Source: Pseudomonas sp. S06B 330 | Lineage (GTDB): Bacteria; Pseudomonadota; Gammaproteobacteria; Pseudomonadales; Pseudomonadaceae | Reading direction: 5' to 3' | Assembly: GCF_002845275.2 (NCBI RefSeq) | Contig: NZ_CP088149.1 | Coordinates: forward strand, 2,724,501 to 2,788,500 | DNA length: 64,000 bases | Shown here: positions 57,334 to 64,000 of the stretch, one piece after another | Position numbering within the stretch: position 1 is the stretch's first letter | Layout of the letters: every line of letters starts with the position of its first letter | Notes under the pieces: model-generated | What the model saw: the letters and a program-made list of their open reading frames with translations, nothing else | Databases searched by the model: none | Told to the model about the DNA's origin: nothing | Position numbers and translations under genes: made by a program

Positions 57334-59001
57334 GTGAATTACAAGAACAACAATAACTGTACTGGCCTTGGCGCACACGGTGTCCAGGCCGCTGGCCTGG
57401 CGGTGGCCGTGGCGCTGGCGACAACGCCTGCGTGGTCGGGGGAAACCATCGAGTTCGACAATGGTACGACCATCGACTGGTCGGTGACCACCAGTTATGG
57501 CATGGGCGTGCGCCTGGGCAAACCCAGCGACCGACTGATGACCCTCAACGCCGACGATGCCAACCGCAACTTCAACGAAGGCAGCCTGACCACCAACCGC
57601 ATCGGCGCGCTGGGCGAGATGATCCTGCGCAAGGACAACTACGGCGCGGTGGTGCGCGCCAGTACCTTCTATGACGATGTCTACCACCAGGACAACGACA
57701 ACGATTCGCCGGATACCGTGAACAAAGACGGGCGCAACGACGAATTCACAAGCCGTACCAAATACTACAGCGGTGGCCGCACCCGCCTGCTCGATGCCTA
57801 TGTGTTCAGCGGTTGGCGTTTTGACAACGACACCATGCTCGACGTCAAGGCCGGGCGGCATATCGAGTCTTGGGGTGAGAGCCTGTACTACCCGGGTGTC
57901 AACGGCGTGCAGAACCCCTCCGACGCGGTGAAGGCCAACCAGCCCGGGGTTGAGGTCAAGGAAGTGCTGTTGCCGGTGGGGCAGTTCTCCGCTTCCTACC
58001 GGATCAACCCGCAGATCACCTTCGGTGCTTACGTGCAGTACGAATGGAAGGGCACTGAACTGGCGCCGGTAGGTAGCTACCTATCCAGCAGCGATGTTAT
58101 CGGCCCGGGCCGCGAATTTATCCGCACCGCCAACGGCACCGTGCCGTACCGTGGCACTGACGAACCTCGCGACAGTGGCCAGTGGGGTGTGCAAGTGCGC
58201 TACCGGCCGGTGCCGGCGATTGAGCTGGCACTGTTTCACGTCAATTACCACGACAAGAACCCGGCCACCGCGATGGTCGGTTACGACCCGGTGCCACTGG
58301 GCAATGGTCAATTCGCCTTTGCCACCAACGGCTACCGGGTCAAGTACTTTGAAGACATCAAACTCACCGGTCTGAGCCTGTCGACCAAACTCGGTGAAAC
58401 CCAGATAGGCGCCGAATGGTCGTACCGCGATGGCGCCCCGATCATGGTCAACACTGGCCTGGGCGCGGTGCCGGCCAAGGGCAAGGGCCAGCAATACCAA
58501 CTCTCGGCCATGCGCATCCTTGGTGACCGTCCCTGGGCCAGCCAGACCACCCTGACCGCCGAAATCATTCATGTCCGCGCCGACAGTGTCGATTCCGCCT
58601 CGGCGGCGAGCAACCTGCAAGGCGTCAACCTGTTGCCGTCACTGGCACCCTTGGTGCAAGACTCCGATGACTATACCTACAAGAGCAGTTCTGCCTGGCG
58701 CAGCAAAACCGCCAGCGCTTACACCCTCGGCACCTCGTTCAGTTATCCGGGAGTTTTCCAGGGCTGGGATCTGGAAGTGCCAGTGCGCTTCTCCAACGTG
58801 TTCGAAGGCGCCACACCCATGTCCGGAAGCATCTCCGGGATGCAGGGCGACCGACGCCTGAGTGTCGGCACCACCTTCAAGTACCTGAGCAACCTGGAAG
58901 TGGCCCTGGCCTACATCGGTTACCTGGGCGAACCGGACGCGGTCAAACGGCCGTTTGCCGACCGTGATTACGCCACCTTTTCGATGAAGTACACCTTCTA
59001 A
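57334..59001 (+). CDS. DUF1302 family outer-membrane protein
   Basis: A 555-residue protein with a GTG start behind AGGAG. A long N-terminal signal (AGLAVAVALATTPAWS) is followed by FDNGTTIDWSVTTSYGMGVRL, an RHIESWGESLYYPG block, alternating beta-strand sequence and a terminal Phe (MKYTF), as expected of a barrel. DUF1302 genes travel with DUF1329, YCF48 and MMPL genes in hydrophobic-compound degraders and are thought to take part in outer-membrane passage. No DUF1329 partner is in the window. A perfect 11-bp stem-loop follows. Confidence 0.88.
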   Translation: MNYKNNNNCTGLGAHGVQAAGLAVAVALATTPAWSGETIEFDNGTTIDWSVTTSYGMGVRLGKPSDRLMTLNADDANRNFNEGSLTTNRIGALGEMILRKDNYGAVVRASTFYDDVYHQDNDNDSPDTVNKDGRNDEFTSRTKYYSGGRTRLLDAYVFSGWRFDNDTMLDVKAGRHIESWGESLYYPGVNGVQNPSDAVKANQPGVEVKEVLLPVGQFSASYRINPQITFGAYVQYEWKGTELAPVGSYLSSSDVIGPGREFIRTANGTVPYRGTDEPRDSGQWGVQVRYRPVPAIELALFHVNYHDKNPATAMVGYDPVPLGNGQFAFATNGYRVKYFEDIKLTGLSLSTKLGETQIGAEWSYRDGAPIMVNTGLGAVPAKGKGQQYQLSAMRILGDRPWASQTTLTAEIIHVRADSVDSASAASNLQGVNLLPSLAPLVQDSDDYTYKSSSAWRSKTASAYTLGTSFSYPGVFQGWDLEVPVRFSNVFEGATPMSGSISGMQGDRRLSVGTTFKYLSNLEVALAYIGYLGEPDAVKRPFADRDYATFSMKYTF

Positions 59002-59004
59002 GCC

Positions 59005-59031
59005 GTGGGAGCGGGGCAATCCCGCTCCCAC
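59005..59031. terminator. Stem-loop after the DUF1302 gene
   Basis: GTGGGAGCGGG and CCCGCTCCCAC form a perfect 11-bp stem with a five-base loop directly after the stop, without a T-tract. It also resembles a REP half and could limit read-through into the thiolase-like gene. Confidence 0.7.
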
Positions 59032-59060
59032 CCATTCACAGGGTTGCAACCGGGGGATCT

Positions 59061-60272
59061 ATGGGACTCAAAGGACACGCCGCGATTGTCGGCACCGCGC
59101 AGTACAAGCCGGAAAAGTACGCCACTGCGCCACGCATGTTTCACCTTGAACAAGTCGCCGACCTGGCCGCTCAGGCCCTGCGTGATGCCGGGCTACGCGC
59201 CGAGGACATTGACGGGTTGGTGATCAACGGTCCGCACTTTCACGAGGCCTCGGTATTCGTGCCGGCCATGGCTGCGGAATACCTGGGCCTGCAACTGAAC
59301 TTCGCCGAAGTCGTCGACCTCGGTGGCTGCACTGCGGTGGGTATGGTCTGGCGGGCAGCTGCCGCTATCGAACTGGGCGTGTGTCAGGCGGTACTCTGCG
59401 TGCTGCCAGCACGCATGGCGCCGCTGGGGCCGGATGAAGACCCGAGCTGGATGGCCCGCGCCATGCGCTTCGGCGGACACAGCACGGCCTACGGCGCGCC
59501 GGAGGCGGAGTTCGACCTGCCGTACGGGCACATGGGCCAGAACACCGGTTACGCGATGATCGCCCAGCGTTACGCCGCCCAGTACGGTTATGACCCGCGG
59601 GCCATGGCCAAGATTGCCGTCGACCAGCGCAGCAATGCCCAGGTCAACGAACAGGCGATGTTCTTCGGCCAGCCGTTGACCATCGAGCAGGTGCTGGCGA
59701 GCAAGAAAGTCGCCGACCCTTTGCATGTACTGGAAATCGTCATGCCGGTAGCCGGTGGCGCGGCGTTGATCATCACCTCGCGGGAAGTGGCGGCGCGGGC
59801 GCGCAAGCGTCCGGCATTTATCACCGGCTTCGGCGAGCACTTGGCGTACAAGTCGCCGTCCTATGCCAACGACATGCTCCACACCCCGATTGGTCCGGCC
59901 TCGCAGCGTGCCTTCGGCATGGCCGGGCTCACGCCGCAGGACATCCATGCGGCACAGATCTACGACTGCTACACCATCACCGCCTTGTTGACGCTGGAAG
60001 ACGCCGGCTTTTGCGCCAAGGGCGAGGGGATGGCGTTTGTGCGCGAGCATGACCTGACCTGGCGCGGCGATTTCCCCATGAACACCCACGGTGGCCAGCT
60101 TAGCTTCGGCCAGGCAGGCTCGGCCGGTGGTATGTCCCAGGTGATCGAAGCGGTCACCCAGATTGCCGGTACTGCCGGTGAACGCCAGCTTTCGCGCTGC
60201 GACAACGTCTACGTCTCCGGTACTGGCGGCGTGATGAGCGAGCAGGGCGCATTGATTCTCCAGGGAGCCTGA
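59061..60272 (+). CDS. Thiolase-superfamily protein (SCP2/Ltp2-like)
   Basis: A 403-residue thiolase fold beginning GHAAIVGTAQYKPEK. The N-terminal Cys90 is in DLGGCTAVGM. A catalytic-type His follows in FPMNTHGGQLSFGQAG. The second cysteine of true thiolases near the C-terminus is replaced by a glycine/threonine stretch (YVSGTGGVMSE), as in nondecarboxylating Ltp2-type proteins, which act as retro-aldolases with a DUF35 partner. The DUF35-MaoC gene begins five bases after its stop. A plain acetyl-CoA acetyltransferase annotation is therefore probably wrong. Confidence 0.88.
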   Translation: MGLKGHAAIVGTAQYKPEKYATAPRMFHLEQVADLAAQALRDAGLRAEDIDGLVINGPHFHEASVFVPAMAAEYLGLQLNFAEVVDLGGCTAVGMVWRAAAAIELGVCQAVLCVLPARMAPLGPDEDPSWMARAMRFGGHSTAYGAPEAEFDLPYGHMGQNTGYAMIAQRYAAQYGYDPRAMAKIAVDQRSNAQVNEQAMFFGQPLTIEQVLASKKVADPLHVLEIVMPVAGGAALIITSREVAARARKRPAFITGFGEHLAYKSPSYANDMLHTPIGPASQRAFGMAGLTPQDIHAAQIYDCYTITALLTLEDAGFCAKGEGMAFVREHDLTWRGDFPMNTHGGQLSFGQAGSAGGMSQVIEAVTQIAGTAGERQLSRCDNVYVSGTGGVMSEQGALILQGA

Positions 60273-60277
60273 CGACC

Positions 60278-61219
60278 ATGTCCAATAACAAACCCATGCC
60301 GCTGGCCACTGAGATTTCCGCACCGTTCTGGGAAGGGCTCAGGGCTCGCAATTTGCTGATCCAGCAGTGCAACGCCTGTAGCCAGTGGATTTTCTACCCG
60401 CGCCGGCATTGTCCGGGCTGCCTCGCTCATGACCTGAGCTGGCGAACCGTGGGCGGTGGCGCGACGCTGTACAGCTACACCGTGACGCGTATCGCCACCT
60501 TGCCTGACTTTGCCGACGAAATGCCGCAGAAACTGGCGGTGGTTGAGCTCGATGAAGGGGTACGGATCAATACCAATCTGGTGGGACTGGGCGAAGACGA
60601 GATTCACATCGGCATGCGCCTGCAGCCGGTGTTTGCTGAAGTCGATGCCCAGGGTCAGCGCTTGTTGCGTTTTACCGGGGTCGACAAGGATGCGTTGGCG
60701 CTGGAGTCTCTGGCGTCAGAGGATCGTGCGCCAGCGCCCGTGTCTTCGCCGGCATTGCAGATTGCCATTGATGATGCCGAGGGCTTGCAGGCGCTGGTCA
60801 GCGAGCAATTCAGCGACTGGAGCAACACGGTGCTGGTGGATCAGGCGCTGATCGATGCCTTTGCCCAACTGTCCGGCGACGATTACTGGATTCATACCGA
60901 TCCGCGGAAGGCCCGGCAGCACAGTCCGTTTGGCGGCACTATCGCCCACGGGGCGTTGGTGCAGGTGCTGCAGTCGCGGATGAAACTGGCGTTGGGGTTT
61001 GAGATCACCGGTTTCAGTACGCAGATCAACTATGGCTCTGATCGCTTGCGCTTTCCGGCGCCGGTACCGGCTGGGGCACGGATTCATGCGCGGGCGCGGG
61101 TCAAGGCGGTTCAGGTGCAACCTCGGGGTACACAGCTGACCCTGGAGCTGCATACCCATGTGGTAGGGCAGGAACGGCCTTCGGTGATCAATGATCTGGT
61201 GATTCTTTACCAGGCTTGA
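60278..61219 (+). CDS. DUF35 zinc-ribbon/OB-fold protein fused to a MaoC-like hydratase
   Basis: A 313-residue two-domain protein. Residues 15-140 are DUF35: the zinc-ribbon cysteines 31, 34, 45 and 48 (CNAC, CPGC), then the OB fold (LYSYTVTRI and a glycine-rich loop). Residues about 180-313 are a MaoC hot-dog domain with DDYWIHTDPRKARQHSPFGGTIAHGALV, which includes the hydratase His/Asp residues. In actinobacterial ChsH2 the order is MaoC then DUF35; here it is reversed. It is coupled with the thiolase-like gene and should hydrate an enoyl-CoA and help retro-aldol cleavage. Confidence 0.88.
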   Translation: MSNNKPMPLATEISAPFWEGLRARNLLIQQCNACSQWIFYPRRHCPGCLAHDLSWRTVGGGATLYSYTVTRIATLPDFADEMPQKLAVVELDEGVRINTNLVGLGEDEIHIGMRLQPVFAEVDAQGQRLLRFTGVDKDALALESLASEDRAPAPVSSPALQIAIDDAEGLQALVSEQFSDWSNTVLVDQALIDAFAQLSGDDYWIHTDPRKARQHSPFGGTIAHGALVQVLQSRMKLALGFEITGFSTQINYGSDRLRFPAPVPAGARIHARARVKAVQVQPRGTQLTLELHTHVVGQERPSVINDLVILYQA

Positions 61220-61234
61220 GGTTGGCGTTTCCAT

Positions 61235-61690
61235 TCAAATCCAGGTGGCGTCCCATAAAGGATAGTCACCTACCTTTTGCGCCAACCCTGCCCGGATGGG
61301 GTTGGCGACGATGTAGCGAGCAGCGCCGCGCACATCCTCCGTACGGATCGCTGTGTCGTAAAAGCCTTTTTGCCACAATCGACCATTGCTATTACGGGCC
61401 CGGTTGATGGCCAGGCTGCTTCTGGATTTAACCCTGCACAGCACTTGTGACAGTTCGGAGTCCTGAAGTGTGAATAGCCAGTGGAAGTGGTCTGGCATGA
61501 TGACCCAGGCTAGCGAGCTAACCCGTTGTTGTTCATGAGCGAGTCGTAGTTCCTTGACCAGCAAACGACCCAAAGGGAATGCTTGCAGGATTGGCTGGCG
61601 GTTATGCGTTACAACCGTCACTGAATAGATTTGCCCTGGTTGCGAATGGCGGCCGGTCAGTAGGCGATAGCCGTTTGTATGAACGAGCAT
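61235..61690 (-). CDS. REP-associated tyrosine transposase (RAYT)
   Basis: A 151-residue HUH-type protein (Y1 transposase-like). The HUH motif is HFH at residues 68-70 in MPDHFHWLF. The likely nucleophile is Tyr111 in LWQKGFYDTAIR, with a downstream RYIVANPIRAG block. It is complete, with an ATG at 61690. RAYTs are single-copy domesticated relatives of IS200/IS605 transposases that bind and cleave REP palindromes. Here the gene points away from a tandem REPIN array at 61793-62245. The family subgroup cannot be fixed by eye. Confidence 0.92.
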   Translation of the reverse strand: MLVHTNGYRLLTGRHSQPGQIYSVTVVTHNRQPILQAFPLGRLLVKELRLAHEQQRVSSLAWVIMPDHFHWLFTLQDSELSQVLCRVKSRSSLAINRARNSNGRLWQKGFYDTAIRTEDVRGAARYIVANPIRAGLAQKVGDYPLWDATWI

Positions 61691-61792
61691 TCCTTTGCCC
61701 TCAAAACAGAGATTGATCCTCTCACCCTAGCGCTGTGAACATTGCCCTAGTGCATAAAACCGTGAGGATGTATTTCCAGGTCGTGAGCAACC

Positions 61793-62245
61793 ATGGCCGC
61801 TACGCGCCCAATCGCAGCCTGGCGGCAGCGGCTACTGACCTGCGTAGCCGCTGCCGAGGCACGAGGCTGCGATCGGCTGCGTAGCAGTCGCAACCGGGTT
61901 TATACATACGTTCAGACACCATGGCCGCTACGCGCCCAATCGCAGCCTGGCGGCAGCGGCCACTGACCTGCGTAGCCGCTGCCGAGGCACGAGGCTGCGA
62001 TCGGCTGCGCAGCAGCCGCAACTGGGTTAATGCATACGCTCAAACGCCATGGCCGCTACGCGCCCAATCGCAGCCTGGCGGCAGCGGCCACTGACCTGCG
62101 TAGCCGCTGCCGAGGCACGAGGCTGCGATCGGCTGCGCAGCAGCCGCAACTGGGTTAATGCATACGCTCAAACGCCATGGCCGCTACGCGCCCAATCGCA
62201 GCCTGGCGGCAGCGGCTACTGAGCTGCGCAGCAGCCGCAACTGGG
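61793..62245. repeat. 128-bp tandem array of REPIN units (three complete copies plus a partial)
   Basis: ATGGCCGCTACGCGCCCAAT starts at 61793, 61921, 62049 and 62177, an exact 128-bp period. Each full unit contains a REP pair facing each other, CGGCAGCGGC(T/C)AC and GTAGCCGCTGCCG, plus CGAGGCTGCGATCGGCTGCG. The second and third copies appear identical, the first differs at several sites, and the fourth lacks an internal segment. The array sits 103 bp from the RAYT start on its upstream side; 62246-62448 show no clear gene and lead to the YCF48 gene. Confidence 0.95.
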
Positions 62246-62448
62246 CCGCTGGCAATAACTCGAAATAGGGCAAACACGCCTTTTTGTAAGCCATATGGAC
62301 GATGTTTCCCAACGCTCCAGCCGCGACTATCGAGTGCAGGCAATGCCCCCTTCACGCCCCGCGCAGCCCGCGCGGGTGCGGAGCAGAACAAGAGGATCGG
62401 CCGCATGAATGTCTTCGTGTACCTGAGTCATGAAACGGAGCGATCCCT

Positions 62449-63420
62449 ATGCGCTCGTTGATCGGTTACCTGGTGTGCCTAGTGGTGGCGGCGACCATTG
62501 CCTTCGCCTTTGCCCCACGACCTGCCCCTGAAACGACAGAAGACCCCCTGCGCACCGACCGGGTGCAAATCAATGCTTTGCTCAAGCAGGACAGCGCCGT
62601 TCTCGCTGTGGGTGAACGCGGCAGCATCCTGCGTAGCGATGACCAAGGCGTGAGCTGGCAAACTGCCGTAGTCGAGCCGCAGCGTAATGTCGCGCTGACC
62701 GCCCTGGTCGACCTGGGGCAACACCGTGTGCTGGCCGTCGGGCACGACGGCTGGATCCTGCGTTCCACCGACGCTGGCCGCCACTGGCAGGAGGTGCGCC
62801 ACGACGACAATCTCGGCGAACCCTTGTTAGGCGCCTGGTCCGCTGGCGGCGAGCGCGTGCTGGCCTATGGCAGTTTCGGCAAGTTCTATCAGTCCGAAGA
62901 TGCCGGCCTGACCTGGCAGACGTTGCCGCTGGATGTTGACAGTGCCCACCTCAACAGCATGGACGGCGGCAGTGACGGCCGGCGCATGCTGGTGGGCGAG
63001 CAAGGGCTGGTACTGCGCAGTCATGACGACGGCCAGCATTGGCAATCACTGCCGGCGTTCTACAACGGTTCGTTGTTTGGCGTGGTGCGCTTGAGTGCGA
63101 ACCTGTGGGTCAGCTACGGCATGCGCGGCCACGTCTTTGTCAGTCACGATTTCGGTGACAGCTGGAGCCAGCTGAAGATCGGCAACACATTGCCGCTGTA
63201 CGGTCATGTGCGCCTGCCAGAGACCGGCGGCGTGCTGATCGTCGGCGCTGGCGGCTCGCTGGTGCGCCTGGATGAGCGCGGCCAGTTGGTCGGCGTCGGC
63301 CGCTTGGCGGGGCTCGGCACGTTGACTTCGGCCGTCATGCTCGGCTCACGCTTGCTGGTAGGCGGCGAGCGTGGGGTGTTCCAGGATTCCGGTGGCAGCG
63401 TTGCCGCCCTAGGCAAGTGA
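62449..63420 (+). CDS. YCF48-related beta-propeller protein
   Basis: A 323-residue protein with an N-terminal membrane/signal helix (LVCLVVAATIAFAF). Repeated propeller blades carry the Asp-box-like pattern: ILRSDDQGVSWQ, ILRSTDAGRHWQ, FYQSEDAGLTWQ, VLRSHDDGQHWQ, and VFVSHDFGDSWS. Bacterial relatives are found next to MMPL transporter genes and are thought to be their periplasmic partners. The MMPL gene follows at 63431. ATG 62449 follows GAGCGATCC. Confidence 0.88.
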   Translation: MRSLIGYLVCLVVAATIAFAFAPRPAPETTEDPLRTDRVQINALLKQDSAVLAVGERGSILRSDDQGVSWQTAVVEPQRNVALTALVDLGQHRVLAVGHDGWILRSTDAGRHWQEVRHDDNLGEPLLGAWSAGGERVLAYGSFGKFYQSEDAGLTWQTLPLDVDSAHLNSMDGGSDGRRMLVGEQGLVLRSHDDGQHWQSLPAFYNGSLFGVVRLSANLWVSYGMRGHVFVSHDFGDSWSQLKIGNTLPLYGHVRLPETGGVLIVGAGGSLVRLDERGQLVGVGRLAGLGTLTSAVMLGSRLLVGGERGVFQDSGGSVAALGK

Positions 63421-63430
63421 GAGGCGGGCA

Positions 63431-64000
63431 ATGAATCAAGCTAAAAGCTGGGTGACGCGCGGTGTCGAGCGTATCGCTGATTTTCTGATGGCGTGGCGCC
63501 GGGGTTTACTGGCGTTATTCGTGCTGCTGACCCTGGGCCTGGGCTACAGCGCCACGCATACGCACCTGGACCCCGGCTTCAGCAAGCAAATTCCGGTGCG
63601 CCATGAGTTCATGGTCAACTTCCTGCGCTTTAGTCAGTACTTCACTGGCGCCAACCGCTTTCTGGTCAGCGTGCGCTGGACGGGTGAAGGCGACATCTAT
63701 AACGCCGAGTTCCTCGACACCCTGCGCAAGGTCAGCGACGAGGTGTTTTTCATCTCCGGGGTCAATCGCGCCAGCGTCACCTCGCTGTTCACCGCCAACG
63801 TACGTTACATCGAGATCACCGAGGAGGGGTTCTTCGGTGACGTCGTGGTACCGCCGCGCTTTGATGGCTCGCCACGTGACCTGGCTCAGGTGCGCAGCAA
63901 TGCTGCTGCTTCCGGGCAGATCGGCCGGTTGGTGGCCAATGACCTGAAATCGGCCATGGTCCGCGCCGACCTACAGGACCTCGACCCGCAGTCCGGCAAA
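63431..64000 (+). CDS. MMPL/RND-family transporter, N-terminal part, cut by the window edge
   Basis: From the ATG at 63431 the frame is open to the last base (190 codons). It has an N-terminal helix (GLLALFVLLTLGLGYSAT), then HLDPGFSKQIPVRHEFM and a periplasmic domain with GANRFLVSVRW and VSDEVFFISGVNRASVTSLFTANVRYIEI, as in the large MMPL-type proteins that accompany YCF48 and DUF1302 genes. The rest lies outside the window. It is separated from the YCF48 gene by 10 bp, so they are co-transcribed. Confidence 0.88.
   Translation, partial: MNQAKSWVTRGVERIADFLMAWRRGLLALFVLLTLGLGYSATHTHLDPGFSKQIPVRHEFMVNFLRFSQYFTGANRFLVSVRWTGEGDIYNAEFLDTLRKVSDEVFFISGVNRASVTSLFTANVRYIEITEEGFFGDVVVPPRFDGSPRDLAQVRSNAAASGQIGRLVANDLKSAMVRADLQDLDPQSGK

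Noticed and set aside
59061..60272. Ordinary acetyl-CoA acetyltransferase
   Set aside because: The second catalytic cysteine is missing and a DUF35 partner gene is coupled, both pointing to the Ltp2-like group.
61793..62245. CRISPR array
   Set aside because: The period is 128 bp, the whole unit repeats with no unique spacers, and no cas genes are present.
61800..62406. Open frames running through the 128-bp array
   Set aside because: They are translations of the REPIN palindromes (repeated AAATRPIAAWRQR-like blocks), not genes.

Overview
The window reads as chromosome of a fluorescent or putida-type Pseudomonas. The evidence is high GC with Pseudomonas-style coding bias, a urease cluster in the order ureDABCEJFG, the gene order of the P. 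putida D-lysine (ama/dpk) cluster, MuxABC-OpmB and AruH orthologues, and several families of Pseudomonas REP palindromes. I see no rRNA, tRNA or CRISPR.

Layout. (1) 1-4512, minus strand: a type VI secretion cassette of vgrG, a DUF4123 adaptor and a VasX-type effector that runs off the left edge. The genes are joined by ATGA overlaps. (2) 4954-10481: a complete nickel urease operon, ureD-A-B-C-E-J-F-G. (3) 10545-12679: a YahK-like alcohol dehydrogenase divergent from an AraC regulator. (4) 13021-18621: a secreted M14 peptidase, a LuxR-type regulator, a secreted amidohydrolase and a TorF-like porin. (5) 18805-23253: chromate transporter, two small Pseudomonas proteins, a cysteine-bearing MarR regulator with a MOSC protein, and a second alcohol dehydrogenase. 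(6) 23515-32467: the D-lysine/pipecolate catabolic locus, with PuuD-like amidotransferase, ABC ATPase, AmaD, two permeases, binding protein, RpiR regulator, then divergent dpkA and amaC. (7) 32468-33656: a gene-free stretch built around a large inverted repeat with arms of about 260 bp. (8) 33657-44782: Ser/Thr-type transporter, thiol peroxidase and the muxABC-opmB efflux operon. (9) 45066-51641: MHYT-GGDEF-EAL protein, DUF1652, aruH, DUF1345, a stand-alone tyrosine recombinase and a TraX-like protein. (10) 51681-61219: a catabolic-looking cluster of MFS transporter, OYE-family reductase, acyl-CoA synthetase, metallo-beta-lactamase-fold protein, DUF1302 outer-membrane protein, thiolase-like protein and a DUF35-MaoC fusion. 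(11) 61235-62245: a RAYT transposase gene beside a 128-bp tandem array of REPIN units. (12) 62449-64000: a YCF48-like protein and the start of an MMPL/RND transporter.

How the genes work together. The urease genes encode the enzyme, its nickel insertion chaperones and a probable nickel permease. In the lysine locus the binding protein, two permeases and ATPase form an importer. AmaD or AmaC deaminates D-lysine to the cyclic imine that DpkA reduces, and two palindromes in the rpiR/dpkA intergenic region are good operator candidates. In the 51.7-64 kb cluster a thiolase-like protein lacking the usual second cysteine sits beside a DUF35-MaoC fusion. This suggests CoA-ester hydration followed by retro-aldol cleavage, as in Ltp2/ChsH2 of steroid side-chain degradation, with hydrophobic-compound transport genes around it.

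Strongest candidates for something undescribed: the large inverted repeat of stacked mini-hairpins at 32.6-33.4 kb, the RAYT with its adjacent REPIN tandem array, the DUF35-MaoC/thiolase cluster, and the divergent Cys-rich protein/Cys-MarR/MOSC module. All functional statements are read from sequence and remembered family knowledge; no database search was run.
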